From Desulfuromusa kysingii (GTDB lineage: Bacteria > Desulfobacterota > Desulfuromonadia > Desulfuromonadales > Geopsychrobacteraceae): DNA of 64,000 nt. Shown one piece after another: positions 17,652-26,552 of the stretch (positions are counted from its first letter, which is position 1; each line of letters opens with the position of its first letter). The notes beneath the pieces are model-generated. The model had not been told where the DNA came from and ran no database searches. It saw nothing but the letters and a program-made list of their open reading frames with translations. Where the stretch lies: NCBI RefSeq assembly GCF_900107645.1, contig NZ_FNQN01000003.1, positions 310,001 to 374,000 on the forward strand, in the 5' to 3' direction. Position numbers and translations under genes: made by a program.

Positions 17652-18806
17652 CTATCCTCCCGTTGTAAAACTATTTTTATTCAATCTCATAGTGATCAAG
17701 GCCACCATGATAATAGTTCCAATAACCGCCATGGGGATCGTGAAGCTGCCGCTCAGATCATAGTAAAAACCGGCAAAAAGTGGAGCAACAGCACCTGGAA
17801 TATTTGCTGAAAACATCCATCCATAGATAGAGTTAACTTTATCGGCGCCCCAGATACGGGCAACAGATCCGGCATAGATCACCAGAATCCCTCCATAGTT
17901 AAATCCGGTCAGGATGGCAAACATTTGTAAGCCAGTTGAAGATATCAGGATAAAGGGTGCTGCAAATAGCAGAATCGCTTGCGAGATGAGGTTGAGTTGA
18001 ATGACGGTACTAGTATTGAAGCGGTCAAATATGCCTCCCCAGATGACTCTGCCGGCTGCATTTGCCAAAGCAAAGAAAGAAACAGCGCTGACGCCACTCA
18101 TTAAGGTTGCTGATTGGTAAAGTTCTTTGATATTCGCATTGACCGCAAATCCCGCGGCTAGTCCTGTAAACATGGCAAAGTAAAGAATGATAAAGCGCTT
18201 GTCGGTGATGGTTTTGTAAAATGCGACCTTCACAGTCGCTACTTTCGAAAAACCTGGTGGGTTCTGCATAAAAAAACCCGCAAAGACGATTAAAGCGGTA
18301 AATACAAGTCCGAAATAGCCGAAGAGAGAGAAGGGTGTCATGTCAAGTTTCAGCAGAAATCCTGCAACGGTACTGACAAGGGCAGCTCCGCCACCAAACC
18401 CGGCCACCGCAATTCCGGTAATGAGTCCCTTGTTTTCAGGGAACCATTTGATACAGGTTGAGATTGGAACAATATAGGCAATGCCAGCTCCAATCCCCGC
18501 AATCACTCCGTTGCCTAAAATCGTATAGGTGAAATTATCCATCCCGAATGAAGAAATTATCCAGCCGCCGCCAAATAAAATTCCACCGCCGATGGCTGCG
18601 CGTCTTGGCCCGATTCTGTCAACCAATGATCCTGAAAAAATCATTGTCAGTGGAAAAACAAAATAGAAAACAGAGAACGGAATCTGTGCCTGGGTCTGGG
18701 AAATGGCGGCGATCGCTTTTATCTGTTGGACATAGACAGACCAGGAGTATGTTGCCCCTAGGCATATTTGCATCAAAAGGGCGGAGAAAATAATCATGAT
18801 TCGCAT
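17652..18806 (-). CDS. OFA-type major facilitator transporter
   Basis: 384 residues with 12 predicted spans. The oxalate/formate antiporter (OFA) subfamily pattern is clear: LGATYSWSVYVQQIK at the first span, DRIGPRRAA after span 2, and AYIVPISTCIKWFPENKG with GITGIAVAGFGGGA-like sequence around spans 4-5. Such carriers move small organic acids (oxalate, formate, lactate, pyruvate); the substrate is not predictable here. It reads divergently from the YkgJ-type gene, and no obvious partner enzyme lies next to it. Confidence 0.88.
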   Translation of the reverse strand: MRIMIIFSALLMQICLGATYSWSVYVQQIKAIAAISQTQAQIPFSVFYFVFPLTMIFSGSLVDRIGPRRAAIGGGILFGGGWIISSFGMDNFTYTILGNGVIAGIGAGIAYIVPISTCIKWFPENKGLITGIAVAGFGGGAALVSTVAGFLLKLDMTPFSLFGYFGLVFTALIVFAGFFMQNPPGFSKVATVKVAFYKTITDKRFIILYFAMFTGLAAGFAVNANIKELYQSATLMSGVSAVSFFALANAAGRVIWGGIFDRFNTSTVIQLNLISQAILLFAAPFILISSTGLQMFAILTGFNYGGILVIYAGSVARIWGADKVNSIYGWMFSANIPGAVAPLFAGFYYDLSGSFTIPMAVIGTIIMVALITMRLNKNSFTTGG

Positions 18807-18870
18807 GTGGCGCTCCGTATATGAACGAATGACAGTTCATCAAACTAAGGACATTTTTAATTATTGTCAA

Positions 18871-18899
18871 TTGCCCAGGTTTGCTATTATTCATATAAG
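18871..18899 (+). promoter_or_regulatory. Candidate promoter for the YkgJ-type gene
   Basis: TTGCCC (18871-18876) and TATAAG (18894-18899) are 17 nt apart, ending 39 nt before the GTG start of the Cys-cluster gene. The -10 matches 5 of 6 and the -35 matches 4 of 6 consensus bases. Confidence 0.4.
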
Positions 18900-18938
18900 G
18901 CTGTTTCGATCAGCCAAGAACTTGGAGAGGTTTAACTG

Positions 18939-19214
18939 GTGACCAAAAATAATCAAGAGCCTATGATGGCAAATTCGAAGCAGTGGGAAAATATCTGTGA
19001 ACGCTGCGGACGTTGTTGTTTCGAAAAGTATGAGTACCGGGGTAAAATCTTTTATTCAGATACCCCGTGTGAATACCTGGATCTTGAAACCAAGCTATGC
19101 CGGATCTATCCGCAGCGATTTGAGCTAAATCCTGAATGTGTCCGATTGTCTCCAGATCTGGTGCAGAGCGGAGTGTTGCCCGATGATTGCCCTTACGTGA
19201 AAAAAATTAAATAA
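18939..19214 (+). CDS. YkgJ-family cysteine-cluster protein
   Basis: 91 residues with eight cysteines in the YkgJ-type zinc/iron-chelating pattern: CERCGRCC followed by single cysteines in TPCEYL, LCRIY, ECVRL and DCPYV. The GTG start at 18939 is supported by GGAGAGG 8 nt upstream; an ATG eight codons in is possible but has no ribosome site. Biochemical role unknown; the pattern suits a bound metal or Fe-S cluster. A clear paralogue lies at 62059-62316 beside nrdJ, sharing all eight cysteines. This copy stands between an MFS gene (divergent) and a phosphomutase gene that has its own promoter. Confidence 0.87.
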   Translation: MTKNNQEPMMANSKQWENICERCGRCCFEKYEYRGKIFYSDTPCEYLDLETKLCRIYPQRFELNPECVRLSPDLVQSGVLPDDCPYVKKIK

Positions 19215-19230
19215 CCGCTCAGCCGTAGAA

Positions 19231-19259
19231 TTGCAACCTTGACACCGCGTCAGTATGAT
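19231..19259 (+). promoter_or_regulatory. Candidate phosphomutase promoter
   Basis: TTGCAA (19231-19236) and TATGAT (19254-19259) are 17 nt apart, about 42 nt before the phosphomutase ATG. The match is 4 of 6 and 5 of 6. An additional TTGACA at 19239 has no -10 at normal distance. Confidence 0.4.
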
Positions 19260-19300
19260 AATATCTCGGCAGTGGTTTTAATCAACAAGAGGAGATTTTT

Positions 19301-20722
19301 ATGGCTCACATAAAGTTTGGAACATCCGGTTGGCGTGCTATTTTTTGTGAAGAGTTTACTCTCGAGAATGTCCGGATTGTCGTGCAGGCGATTGCTGATC
19401 ATTTACATGCAGAGGGTCTCGCTGACAAAGGAATTGTGATTGGTTACGACGCGCGCTTTATGGGGGCGGATTTTTCCCGTGAGACAGCTCGGATTCTAGC
19501 TGGGACGGGGATCAAAGGTTTCTTTTGTCAGCGTGATACACCGACACCTGTTATTTCCCATGAGCTGTTAAGGAGAAAAGCTGCCGGAGCGATTAATTTT
19601 ACGGCCAGTCATAATCCTTATAATTACAGTGGCATCAAGTTTTCGCCTGTCTCCGGTGGTCCTGCACTGCCAGCGACAACAAATGATATTGAGGAGCGGG
19701 CGAATACAATGACTGTTGAGTCTGTCTCTAAGGGGATGGATTTAAAAACAGCAGCAGAAAAAGGGCTGTTTGAAGAAATTGATCCCCGCGAGGATTATTT
19801 TACGACCTTAAAGAGTTTGATTGATCTTAAAGCGATAGCTGCAGCGGGGATGACACTTGCAGTCAACCCCCTTTATGGCTGTGGACGCGGCTATCTGGAT
19901 CGAATCTTGGATGAAGCGGGTGTCAAGGTTGTCAGAATCAACGATCATGTCGACCCTTATTTCGGTGGCCAACCCCCGGAGCCATCTGAGGAGCATATCC
20001 AGGACTTTATCAGCTTGATTAAAGGGGATGACTCTATCGCTCTTGGTTTAGCAACTGATGGAGATGCAGACCGTTTTGGAATTATCGATAGCGATGGAAC
20101 CTATATTGAACCCAACTATATTCTTGCCTTGCTGTTTGATTATATGATCCGCCGTAAGGGTTTACGTGGGGATGCTGCCCGCAGTGTTGCAACTTCACAT
20201 CTGATTGACGCTGTGGCTGCATATCACGGTGTTAAGGTTCTTGAAACCCCAGTCGGTTTCAAATTTATCGGTGAATATATCAGTGAAAATAAAATCCTCA
20301 TCGGGGGTGAAGAGAGCGCTGGTTTGACGATCAAGGGGCATGTTCCGGAAAAAGATGGAATTCTGGCTTGCCTGTTAGTTGCTGAGATGGTGGCTGTTGA
20401 GAAAAAAAACCTGCAAGAATTACTGACTGACCTCTATTCCCGGGTCGGGGAAATTTACACGAAACGAATCAATATCCAGTTATCTCCAGAGCTTGAAGCC
20501 GCCTTGCCAGACAAATTTGCCAACCCTCCAGAAAGAATTGGAGAGCTGAAGATCACTGATATTATCCGCATTGATGGCAATAAATACTTATTGGAAGACG
20601 GCTCTTGGGTTTTGTTCCGTAAGTCTGGAACCGAACCGGTGGTGAGATTGTATGCAGAAACTAAGAGTTATGCCTCTCTGGATAAGTTAATTGAGCTGGG
20701 TCGAAAATTTATCCTCGAATGA
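19301..20722 (+). CDS. Phosphoglucomutase/phosphomannomutase
   Basis: 473 residues of the alpha-D-phosphohexomutase superfamily, with all four domains. Active-site phosphoserine loop TASHNPYNYSGIKFS lies near residue 105, metal loop DGDADRFG near 255, sugar-specificity loop GGEESAG near 335 and phosphate-binding loop RKSGTEPVVRLY near 445. It interconverts hexose 1- and 6-phosphates. GEESAG-type loops are associated with glucose or mannose substrates, so the choice stays open. GAGGAG precedes the ATG. A hairpin terminator lies after the stop. A second, more divergent member is at 40603-42108. Confidence 0.92.
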   Translation: MAHIKFGTSGWRAIFCEEFTLENVRIVVQAIADHLHAEGLADKGIVIGYDARFMGADFSRETARILAGTGIKGFFCQRDTPTPVISHELLRRKAAGAINFTASHNPYNYSGIKFSPVSGGPALPATTNDIEERANTMTVESVSKGMDLKTAAEKGLFEEIDPREDYFTTLKSLIDLKAIAAAGMTLAVNPLYGCGRGYLDRILDEAGVKVVRINDHVDPYFGGQPPEPSEEHIQDFISLIKGDDSIALGLATDGDADRFGIIDSDGTYIEPNYILALLFDYMIRRKGLRGDAARSVATSHLIDAVAAYHGVKVLETPVGFKFIGEYISENKILIGGEESAGLTIKGHVPEKDGILACLLVAEMVAVEKKNLQELLTDLYSRVGEIYTKRINIQLSPELEAALPDKFANPPERIGELKITDIIRIDGNKYLLEDGSWVLFRKSGTEPVVRLYAETKSYASLDKLIELGRKFILE

Positions 20723-20766
20723 TCCCGGTGCTAATATTATCGTGATTAGCTCACTGAATATTGTCT

Positions 20767-20802
20767 TACGCCCCTGTCTGTCTTTGATGGGGGCGTATTT
20801 TT
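20767..20802 (+). terminator. Rho-independent terminator after phosphomutase
   Basis: An 8-bp stem TACGCCCC/GGGGCGTA with a 15-nt loop is followed by TTTTT, 44 nt past the phosphomutase stop. Confidence 0.8.
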
Positions 20803-20840
20803 GACCACTCTTGATGATAAGGGCGTTATCTTTTCCTTGA

Positions 20841-21419
20841 TCAATGTTCCCGTAGTTTCATCGCAAGTTCAGAACTGAAATTGTTTATCTCTCGGTTCAG
20901 GGTAACGATAAAATCGGAAAAATTTTCACCAACATCTTGTCTGTCGGTAAAATGTCCCTGTGACATGGGTTCCATCTCCCGCCTGATTTTCCAGCGAATA
21001 TCTGTCAGAGCGTATGCACCAAGCTCTCCTGAAAACTGATTAACGATCAACTTGACTTTGATGGCACTGGCACTAGAACTAGAACTCTCCCAAGGTCCAA
21101 GAGTAATTGTACTGTTTGGTATGAGCAGCATCAGATCCTCACGTATGACCCTCATCAAGTTATCACGTACTGGTTCTGCCCAACGTTCGGAGTCAGAAAA
21201 AACAATTCCATTTTTTCCGCCTTTTGTGACGATCTGGTATCGATCTAGATATTCTGGGAAACTGATGAGTTCCAGGTGAATATTTAAATTGCTATCAAGG
21301 CGAATTTCTTGTGCGTCGCGCATCGGTTCCAGAAGATAGTAATTGGTTGGTTGAGGCGCGCTACCGATTTGGATACAGGCAGAGCAAAGGAACAGAAGGG
21401 TAAAAATCAGGTAGCGCAT
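20841..21419 (-). CDS. ABC-transport auxiliary lipoprotein (PqiC/MlaD-operon type)
   Basis: 192 residues with a lipoprotein signal peptide (MRYLIFTLLFLCSAC, lipidation at Cys15). The body fits the ABC_trans_aux/PqiC-like fold (NYYLLEPM near the start, FPEYLDRYQIV, RWAEPVRDNLMRVIREDL). In related systems this outer-membrane lipoprotein joins an MCE ring to carry lipids across the periplasm. It is the last gene of a four-gene operon, and its ATG overlaps the MlaD-type stop by one base. Confidence 0.86.
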   Translation of the reverse strand: MRYLIFTLLFLCSACIQIGSAPQPTNYYLLEPMRDAQEIRLDSNLNIHLELISFPEYLDRYQIVTKGGKNGIVFSDSERWAEPVRDNLMRVIREDLMLLIPNSTITLGPWESSSSSASAIKVKLIVNQFSGELGAYALTDIRWKIRREMEPMSQGHFTDRQDVGENFSDFIVTLNREINNFSSELAMKLREH

Positions 21420-22486
21420 TATTTTGTTCCTCCGTCAACCCTGCCACGTAAAAGTATCTGGGGGTCACGATCGAGTTCTGTCGCCATGTAGCGCAAGGAG
21501 CGTGCGGTCCGATTTACCTCTTCAAGAGTGGTCCCAAGTTGTTGCAATATTTGTGAATCGTTTTTCGTCAGTCCCTTGATCTGCTGCATAGCTTCCTCTG
21601 TTTTGACTGAAGCCTCGTTGACCGCTAATACTGCAGCACTGAATTGCTCAGAGAGAGGGTCGATCTTGGCGTCAATGTGGGCGATTGTGGTTTGTGCGTG
21701 TTGCAATGTTTGGTTGATTTTCATGTCTACATTGGTGATGGTTGTCTGACTTTGTGTCAGCGTTTCCTGGAGTGAGGTGACAATTGGGAACAGCTGTTCA
21801 TTCAGGTTCAGTAATAATTGATTGAGTTGTGTCGTTGTGTCGTCAAATTTTGATAGAGCACTGTGAAGACTCGGAGAGTTAATAAGCTTTTCAAAACCTT
21901 CGGCAGAGTGGATTAATTTATCTGCAAGTTCTTGCAGAGGGATGTCAGAAAAAGTTTTGGTCAATTCTTCAAGGCTTGAGGTGATCGCAGGGATTTCTGG
22001 ATATTCATGTGGGTAGCCGGTGAGAACGAGCGGCGTTGCGGGAAGCATATCAAGGTTGACATAGAGTTGCCCTGTCACCAGGCTATCCAACTGCATCTGT
22101 GCTCGTAAGCCTTTGTCGACCAGTGAGATCATGGGATCATCACCTTTCACGGTTGTCTTGATCGAATCGAGTAACCCCTGGTCTGTCCCTTCTGCTTTAA
22201 ATCTGGAAGGTTCAATTTCAATCACCACGGGAATGTAAAACTTGAACTCCTCCGGCTGGACTCTGACGTTTATTTCTCTAATCTGACCTATTTTAACTCC
22301 GCGAAAACGTACTGGAGAACCCACATTAAGACCCTTCACTGAGCTGTCGAAATAAATAACATAGCTGCGGGTCTCAGATAGAAAACCGCCTGGACCGAAA
22401 AACATCAGTCCTGCGACTGTTAGCATGACTGCGCCGACGACAAAACTGCCAATAACCCGTGGATCAACTCTTTTACGTAGACTCAT
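21419..22486 (-). CDS. MlaD-family (MCE-domain) lipid transport protein
   Basis: 355 residues. One N-terminal transmembrane anchor (IGSFVVGAVMLTVAGLMFFG) precedes one MCE domain (about 38-150; YVIYFDSSVKGLNVGSPVRFRGVKIGQI). The remaining ~200 residues are helical/coiled-coil with repeated LNQLLLNLNEQ and QTTITNVD-like stretches. That is longer than E. coli MlaD (~180 aa) and nearer to single-MCE proteins that build a needle across the periplasm. It should work with the adjacent MlaE permease and MlaF ATPase in phospholipid or hydrophobic-solvent trafficking. Confidence 0.9.
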   Translation of the reverse strand: MSLRKRVDPRVIGSFVVGAVMLTVAGLMFFGPGGFLSETRSYVIYFDSSVKGLNVGSPVRFRGVKIGQIREINVRVQPEEFKFYIPVVIEIEPSRFKAEGTDQGLLDSIKTTVKGDDPMISLVDKGLRAQMQLDSLVTGQLYVNLDMLPATPLVLTGYPHEYPEIPAITSSLEELTKTFSDIPLQELADKLIHSAEGFEKLINSPSLHSALSKFDDTTTQLNQLLLNLNEQLFPIVTSLQETLTQSQTTITNVDMKINQTLQHAQTTIAHIDAKIDPLSEQFSAAVLAVNEASVKTEEAMQQIKGLTKNDSQILQQLGTTLEEVNRTARSLRYMATELDRDPQILLRGRVDGGTK

Positions 22487-22526
22487 AAAAACCTCTAAGG
22501 AATACCATTATTGTTTTCTTAACATA

Positions 22527-23270
22527 TCAAATCGTCCGGGTTAAAAACTGGATAACGCGCGAATCTTCAGAAGATTCAAGTAAATGCTTGGGCGCTCCGG
22601 TTGCGATGATGGTTTTTTCTGTCGGATCAAGAAAGATAGCGTTATCTCCAACCGTAAAAATACTGGCCAACTCATGACTGACGATGACGATGGTTGCGCC
22701 GAGACTGTCACGCAACTCCAGGATTAAATTATCTAATAATCTGGAGCTGACCGGGTCAAGGCCAGCAGAGGGTTCGTCAAAGAAAAGAATTTCAGGATCA
22801 AGCGCAATGGCTCTGGCCAGGCCGGCTCTCTTACGCATCCCACCACTGATTTCTGAAGGGTAATAATCTTTGTAGCGTGACAGTCCCACCAAAGAGAGCT
22901 TATAAGAGATAACATCCTGTCGTTGTTTATTGTTAAGCTGGGTATATTCTGTGAGTAGCAGTTCGATGTTCTCACCCAGAGTCATCGAACTCCAAAGAGC
23001 TCCACCTTGAAAGAGGACTCCAGAGCGGCTGATGATTTTGTTACGTTCTTCGAACGACGTATTCCAGAGGCTGACGCCATTAACCAGAATTTCTCCTTCG
23101 GATGGCTTTAAGAGGCCAATGAGATGTCTCAGCAGGGTGCTTTTACCACAACCACTGCCACCCATGATGATGAAAATTTCTCCCCGTTTTACGGTAAAGT
23201 TAAGATTTTTCTGGATAACAGAATCGCCGTAGGCCATGGTCAAATTGTTGATTTCCAGATGTGGAGTCAT
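22527..23270 (-). CDS. MlaF-type ABC transporter ATPase
   Basis: 247 residues from ATG 23268-23270, just before the conserved start of the domain; the open frame upstream overlaps the permease gene. Walker A GGSGCGKS, signature SGGMRKRAGLARA and Walker B ILFFDEPSAGLDP follow in order, and the SGGMRKR form is typical of MlaF. A GTG two codons upstream is an equally possible start. It energises lipid transport with the permease encoded immediately upstream (8-nt gap). Confidence 0.92.
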   Translation of the reverse strand: MTPHLEINNLTMAYGDSVIQKNLNFTVKRGEIFIIMGGSGCGKSTLLRHLIGLLKPSEGEILVNGVSLWNTSFEERNKIISRSGVLFQGGALWSSMTLGENIELLLTEYTQLNNKQRQDVISYKLSLVGLSRYKDYYPSEISGGMRKRAGLARAIALDPEILFFDEPSAGLDPVSSRLLDNLILELRDSLGATIVIVSHELASIFTVGDNAIFLDPTEKTIIATGAPKHLLESSEDSRVIQFLTRTI

Positions 23271-23278
23271 GCTCACGA

Positions 23279-24424
23279 TTAAACCCCCAGAACCTGGCAG
23301 AGAACCGTAATGATCGCATCGGCGACGATAATGAGGACAATTGATGTGACAACGGCGCTGGTTGCAGAAAAACCGACTGCGGAGGCACTTCGACCACACT
23401 GTAGACCGCGAAAACAGCCCGCAGACGCAATCAAGATTCCAAAAACAATGGCTTTAACAATCCCGATAATAAAATGAGAGAGGCCGACAAAACCCTGGAT
23501 CTGCTGAAAATATTGGAAGAAAGAAATGTCCAACATGGTAGCGCTGACAATAGCGCCACCCATAATTCCCATAAAATCGGCGTAGACACAAAGTAACGGC
23601 ATTGTGATGACCAGCGCAATTAAACGTGGCAGGACGAGAAATTCGATAGGGGAGACCGCGATAGTTTTCAGCGCATCAATCTCTTCATTGACTTGCATCG
23701 TTCCTAACAGGGCGGCATAAGCGGCTCCGGTACGGCCAGCCATGACAATTGCAGTCATCATCGCCCCCATTTCGCGCGCCATTCCCAGTCCGACAAGATT
23801 GGCTATGAAAATTTCTGCTCCGAATAAGCGCAGTTGAACTGCCCCGACAAAAGCTAAAATCATGCCGACTAAAACGCTAATCAGGGTGACAATAAACAAC
23901 GCGGAGGGGCCGGCTGCTTCGATCTGAAACAGTAAGTCTGAAGCACGAAAATGTGCGCGACCGCGCAGAAAATTGATGAACGCGATAAAAACATCACCAA
24001 TAAATGTCAGCATTTCAGTCCAACTGCGATGCATTTCGATGGTGACATTGCCGATCTTTGCCAGGATTGGCTGACCGAGCCGTGCCCGACGTTCACTCCG
24101 ACGCTCCGGTACCGCTAAAGAGAGTTGCAGCAGCTTCTGCACCCCACTGGGCAGGGATTCACGATCGACCTCGATATTGTTTTTGCGACTGCTCTGGATT
24201 AAATCGACGAGAAATATCATTAACCCAGTATCCCAACGACCCATTTGATCACAGTTAAAGGTCAGTTTTTGTGGATGGGACTCTGGGAGTTGCTGCAAGA
24301 ATGATTCGATATCAGGGATGCCGGATTGAAATAACCAATCTCCGGATAAATGGAGGGTCAGTAGATTTGCATCGGTTGTGAGCTGATAATTCTTTGGATT
24401 GTTGGCTGTCATGATAAATTGCAT
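23279..24424 (-). CDS. MlaE-type permease with fused N-terminal STAS (MlaB-like) domain
   Basis: 381 residues. The first ~110 resemble a STAS domain (LTLHLSGDWLFQSG...MGRWDTGLMIFLVDLIQ), the fold of MlaB. Residues about 130-381 are the permease, with five or so spans and family patterns EAAGPSALFIVTLISVLVGMI, EMGAMMTAIVMAGRTGAA and DALKTIAVSPIEFLVLPR. So one gene stands for mlaB plus mlaE. Two in-frame ATGs (24424 and 24412) flank the ribosome site question: GGAGGGGG is very close to the first and 12 nt from the second. It is the first gene of the operon. Confidence 0.9.
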   Translation of the reverse strand: MQFIMTANNPKNYQLTTDANLLTLHLSGDWLFQSGIPDIESFLQQLPESHPQKLTFNCDQMGRWDTGLMIFLVDLIQSSRKNNIEVDRESLPSGVQKLLQLSLAVPERRSERRARLGQPILAKIGNVTIEMHRSWTEMLTFIGDVFIAFINFLRGRAHFRASDLLFQIEAAGPSALFIVTLISVLVGMILAFVGAVQLRLFGAEIFIANLVGLGMAREMGAMMTAIVMAGRTGAAYAALLGTMQVNEEIDALKTIAVSPIEFLVLPRLIALVITMPLLCVYADFMGIMGGAIVSATMLDISFFQYFQQIQGFVGLSHFIIGIVKAIVFGILIASAGCFRGLQCGRSASAVGFSATSAVVTSIVLIIVADAIITVLCQVLGV

Positions 24425-24514
24425 CCCCCTCCATGAGAGATTAAAAAAAATAGCATGACAGCTTTAATTAAATCTAGTCATTGTGGGTTATAAACGGTTT
24501 TTTATGGAAACCCT

Positions 24515-26059
24515 TCAGCCATTGAGGGTTTTTTCCGGTTCCAACACTGTAATTTGATTGCGGCCATTTTGTTTTGACAGATAGAGACCCCGGTCAGCCG
24601 TTTCTATTAAGGCATCTTTGCTAGAAATAGCCCCTTTGGGGGAAAATGTCGTTGCTCCCGCGCTGACTGTCACATAGATATATTGTCCTTCGACCAGTGT
24701 TGCAATCCCTTCAACACATCGCCTCAGCCTGGCTGCAAAGACTTTGGCGCCTGCGGCATTGGTCTCCGGGAGAATAACAGCAAACTCCTCTCCACCGTAA
24801 CGGGCGACAATATCACAAGGGCGGACAGCATTGGTGACAGCTTTTGCAATATTCATCAATACCAGATCTCCAGCGGGATGGCCGTGGGTATCGTTGACCT
24901 TTTTAAAGAAATCAATATCAAACATGATCAGTGAGACCGATGATTGATAACGATTGGCCCGGGCAATTTCATTTGCTAACGATTCCTGAAAGTAACGATG
25001 ATTGTAGAGCCCGGTGAGGCCGTCACGATAAACGAGCTCTTTGAGCCGAGTGTTAGCGTCCTGAAGTTCACAATTTAATTTTTCAGCTTTATCTTTGGCT
25101 TCCAACATCTCCAGAATTAACTGTTCGTTGCTTATGTTTAACTTGGCCAGTTCGGCGTTTGCTTGCTGGAGTAGGGCTGAATAAGGTTTGATTTCTTCGG
25201 AGCCCAGTTCGAAAGTTGAAATCATTTTACTACTATTAACCGCTACGGAATCGAGAAAATCAAGCGCCTGAACGCGAGTAAAGTTAAATTTTTCTTGCAG
25301 ATTCTGTTGACAGTCGCGTGCCAGTTCTGCTGGTTTTGCCCCTGTATAGACGGAAGCCATCTGGTCGCTCAATTGCAAGATTGCTGCAACTTGATCATCA
25401 GGTTCAGGGGCTTTTTCCGGATGATGATGGTAAAGGATGGGGGTACATATCGACTCGGGTAGGTGCCAGTCTGTTAACAGAGCATAACCGACTTGTTGAT
25501 GGTCAAATCCATATTTTTTGCTCTCCAACATCAATAAGTTCAAATTGGAGGCTTGCGCCTCTTTAAGCATGGCGCCGTACTCCTCTCCTTTGGTCATGCT
25601 GATCACCAGCATGCCAATGTCCTGCAGTAGAGAGGTCACGAAAATGTCATGATATTGGAGTTGCACTGCTTTTGATAGTAACTCTGCCGCGACAGCTGCA
25701 GTCACAGAGTGACGCCAAAAGAGATCATGGTTGAATCCGCCAGCATCAATTTCATTAAATTCAGCGGCAATCACAAATGAGAGGGCGATATTTTTGATGG
25801 TATTGGTTCCGAGTACAGACATTGCTCGGTTGATGCTGGTGACCTTGCCATTACGGGCAAACAGGGATGAGTTTGCTACCTGGAGCATTTTTGCAGTTAA
25901 GGCCGGATCAGCAGCGATGATGTCGCCCAAAGTGGTTAGCGCGGCATCATCTTTTTGCACCGCATTCAGAATATGTACGGCAATCGCTGGAGGTGACGGG
26001 AGGTTTAGTTCTTTACTGATCAATTGTTGTATGAGGCGATAATTTTCATTTGTTTGCAT
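24515..26059 (-). CDS. HDOD-GGDEF diguanylate cyclase
   Basis: 514 residues without membrane spans. Residues about 10-215 are an HDOD domain (LPSPPAIAVHILNAV, DIIAADPALTAKMLQVANSS), a degenerate HD fold used for signalling. A coiled-coil linker (about 285-345) leads to a GGDEF domain. The active site is GGEEF at 422-426, and RPCD (413-416) placed five residues before it is an intact product-inhibition I-site. It should make cyclic di-GMP with feedback control. The input is unknown. On the same strand, upstream beyond a 493-bp gap, lie a helical-repeat gene and a MshEN (c-di-GMP-binding type) gene. Confidence 0.92.
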   Translation of the reverse strand: MQTNENYRLIQQLISKELNLPSPPAIAVHILNAVQKDDAALTTLGDIIAADPALTAKMLQVANSSLFARNGKVTSINRAMSVLGTNTIKNIALSFVIAAEFNEIDAGGFNHDLFWRHSVTAAVAAELLSKAVQLQYHDIFVTSLLQDIGMLVISMTKGEEYGAMLKEAQASNLNLLMLESKKYGFDHQQVGYALLTDWHLPESICTPILYHHHPEKAPEPDDQVAAILQLSDQMASVYTGAKPAELARDCQQNLQEKFNFTRVQALDFLDSVAVNSSKMISTFELGSEEIKPYSALLQQANAELAKLNISNEQLILEMLEAKDKAEKLNCELQDANTRLKELVYRDGLTGLYNHRYFQESLANEIARANRYQSSVSLIMFDIDFFKKVNDTHGHPAGDLVLMNIAKAVTNAVRPCDIVARYGGEEFAVILPETNAAGAKVFAARLRRCVEGIATLVEGQYIYVTVSAGATTFSPKGAISSKDALIETADRGLYLSKQNGRNQITVLEPEKTLNG

Positions 26060-26552
26060 AATAATTCTACTTTACCATTTTCAGGGTGAAGGAGCCGTTT
26101 CAGCTTCCAGAATAGTAACCTGATTTGGACCCTTATTTTTGGATCAGGAAAATCCACGATCTACGGTCCGCAACGAAATACTGTTCCTGTTTCGCGTTTG
26201 TTGTGGGTCGAATATTATCCCCCTCCAAATTGACTGTTACGAAGTGATCTCCTTCTCCCCTTCTCTTGTCCATTGAAGTTTGTCTTAACTTATCGGTCTT
26301 ATGTTTGGATAGTTTATCTTAGTCTTGTAACATTAGACATTAACAATATTATGGAATGCGAGTAATTGCAAGGCTATTCATTGTTATCTGTCAAAAAAAA
26401 ACGACAAAGGGTGAGAAGAGATCATCAGTCTTTATACTGCTCTATGACGGTTTAATAAGAGTAAAGACGTTGATACAAACATAAGCCAGTGATTAGCATG
26501 GAGAGGGCAGGGCAGTTTAAAAAGGAGTTATTTAACTCACAACATTATCGAT
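26060..26552. other. 493-bp intergenic region
   Basis: No convincing ORF on either strand. A 7-base inverted pair GTCTTTA/TAAAGAC with about 27 nt between lies near 26430-26470, too weak to call a terminator. The gap presumably holds the promoter of the HDOD-GGDEF gene (reverse) and the end of the helical-repeat transcript, but I cannot place a promoter with confidence. Confidence 0.5.

Noticed and set aside
24509-24534. AACCCT/AGGGTT hairpin with T-run at the 3' end of the HDOD-GGDEF gene
   Set aside because: The T-run is oriented for forward transcription, but no forward gene ends here; the stem is only 6 bp and overlaps the reverse stop codon.
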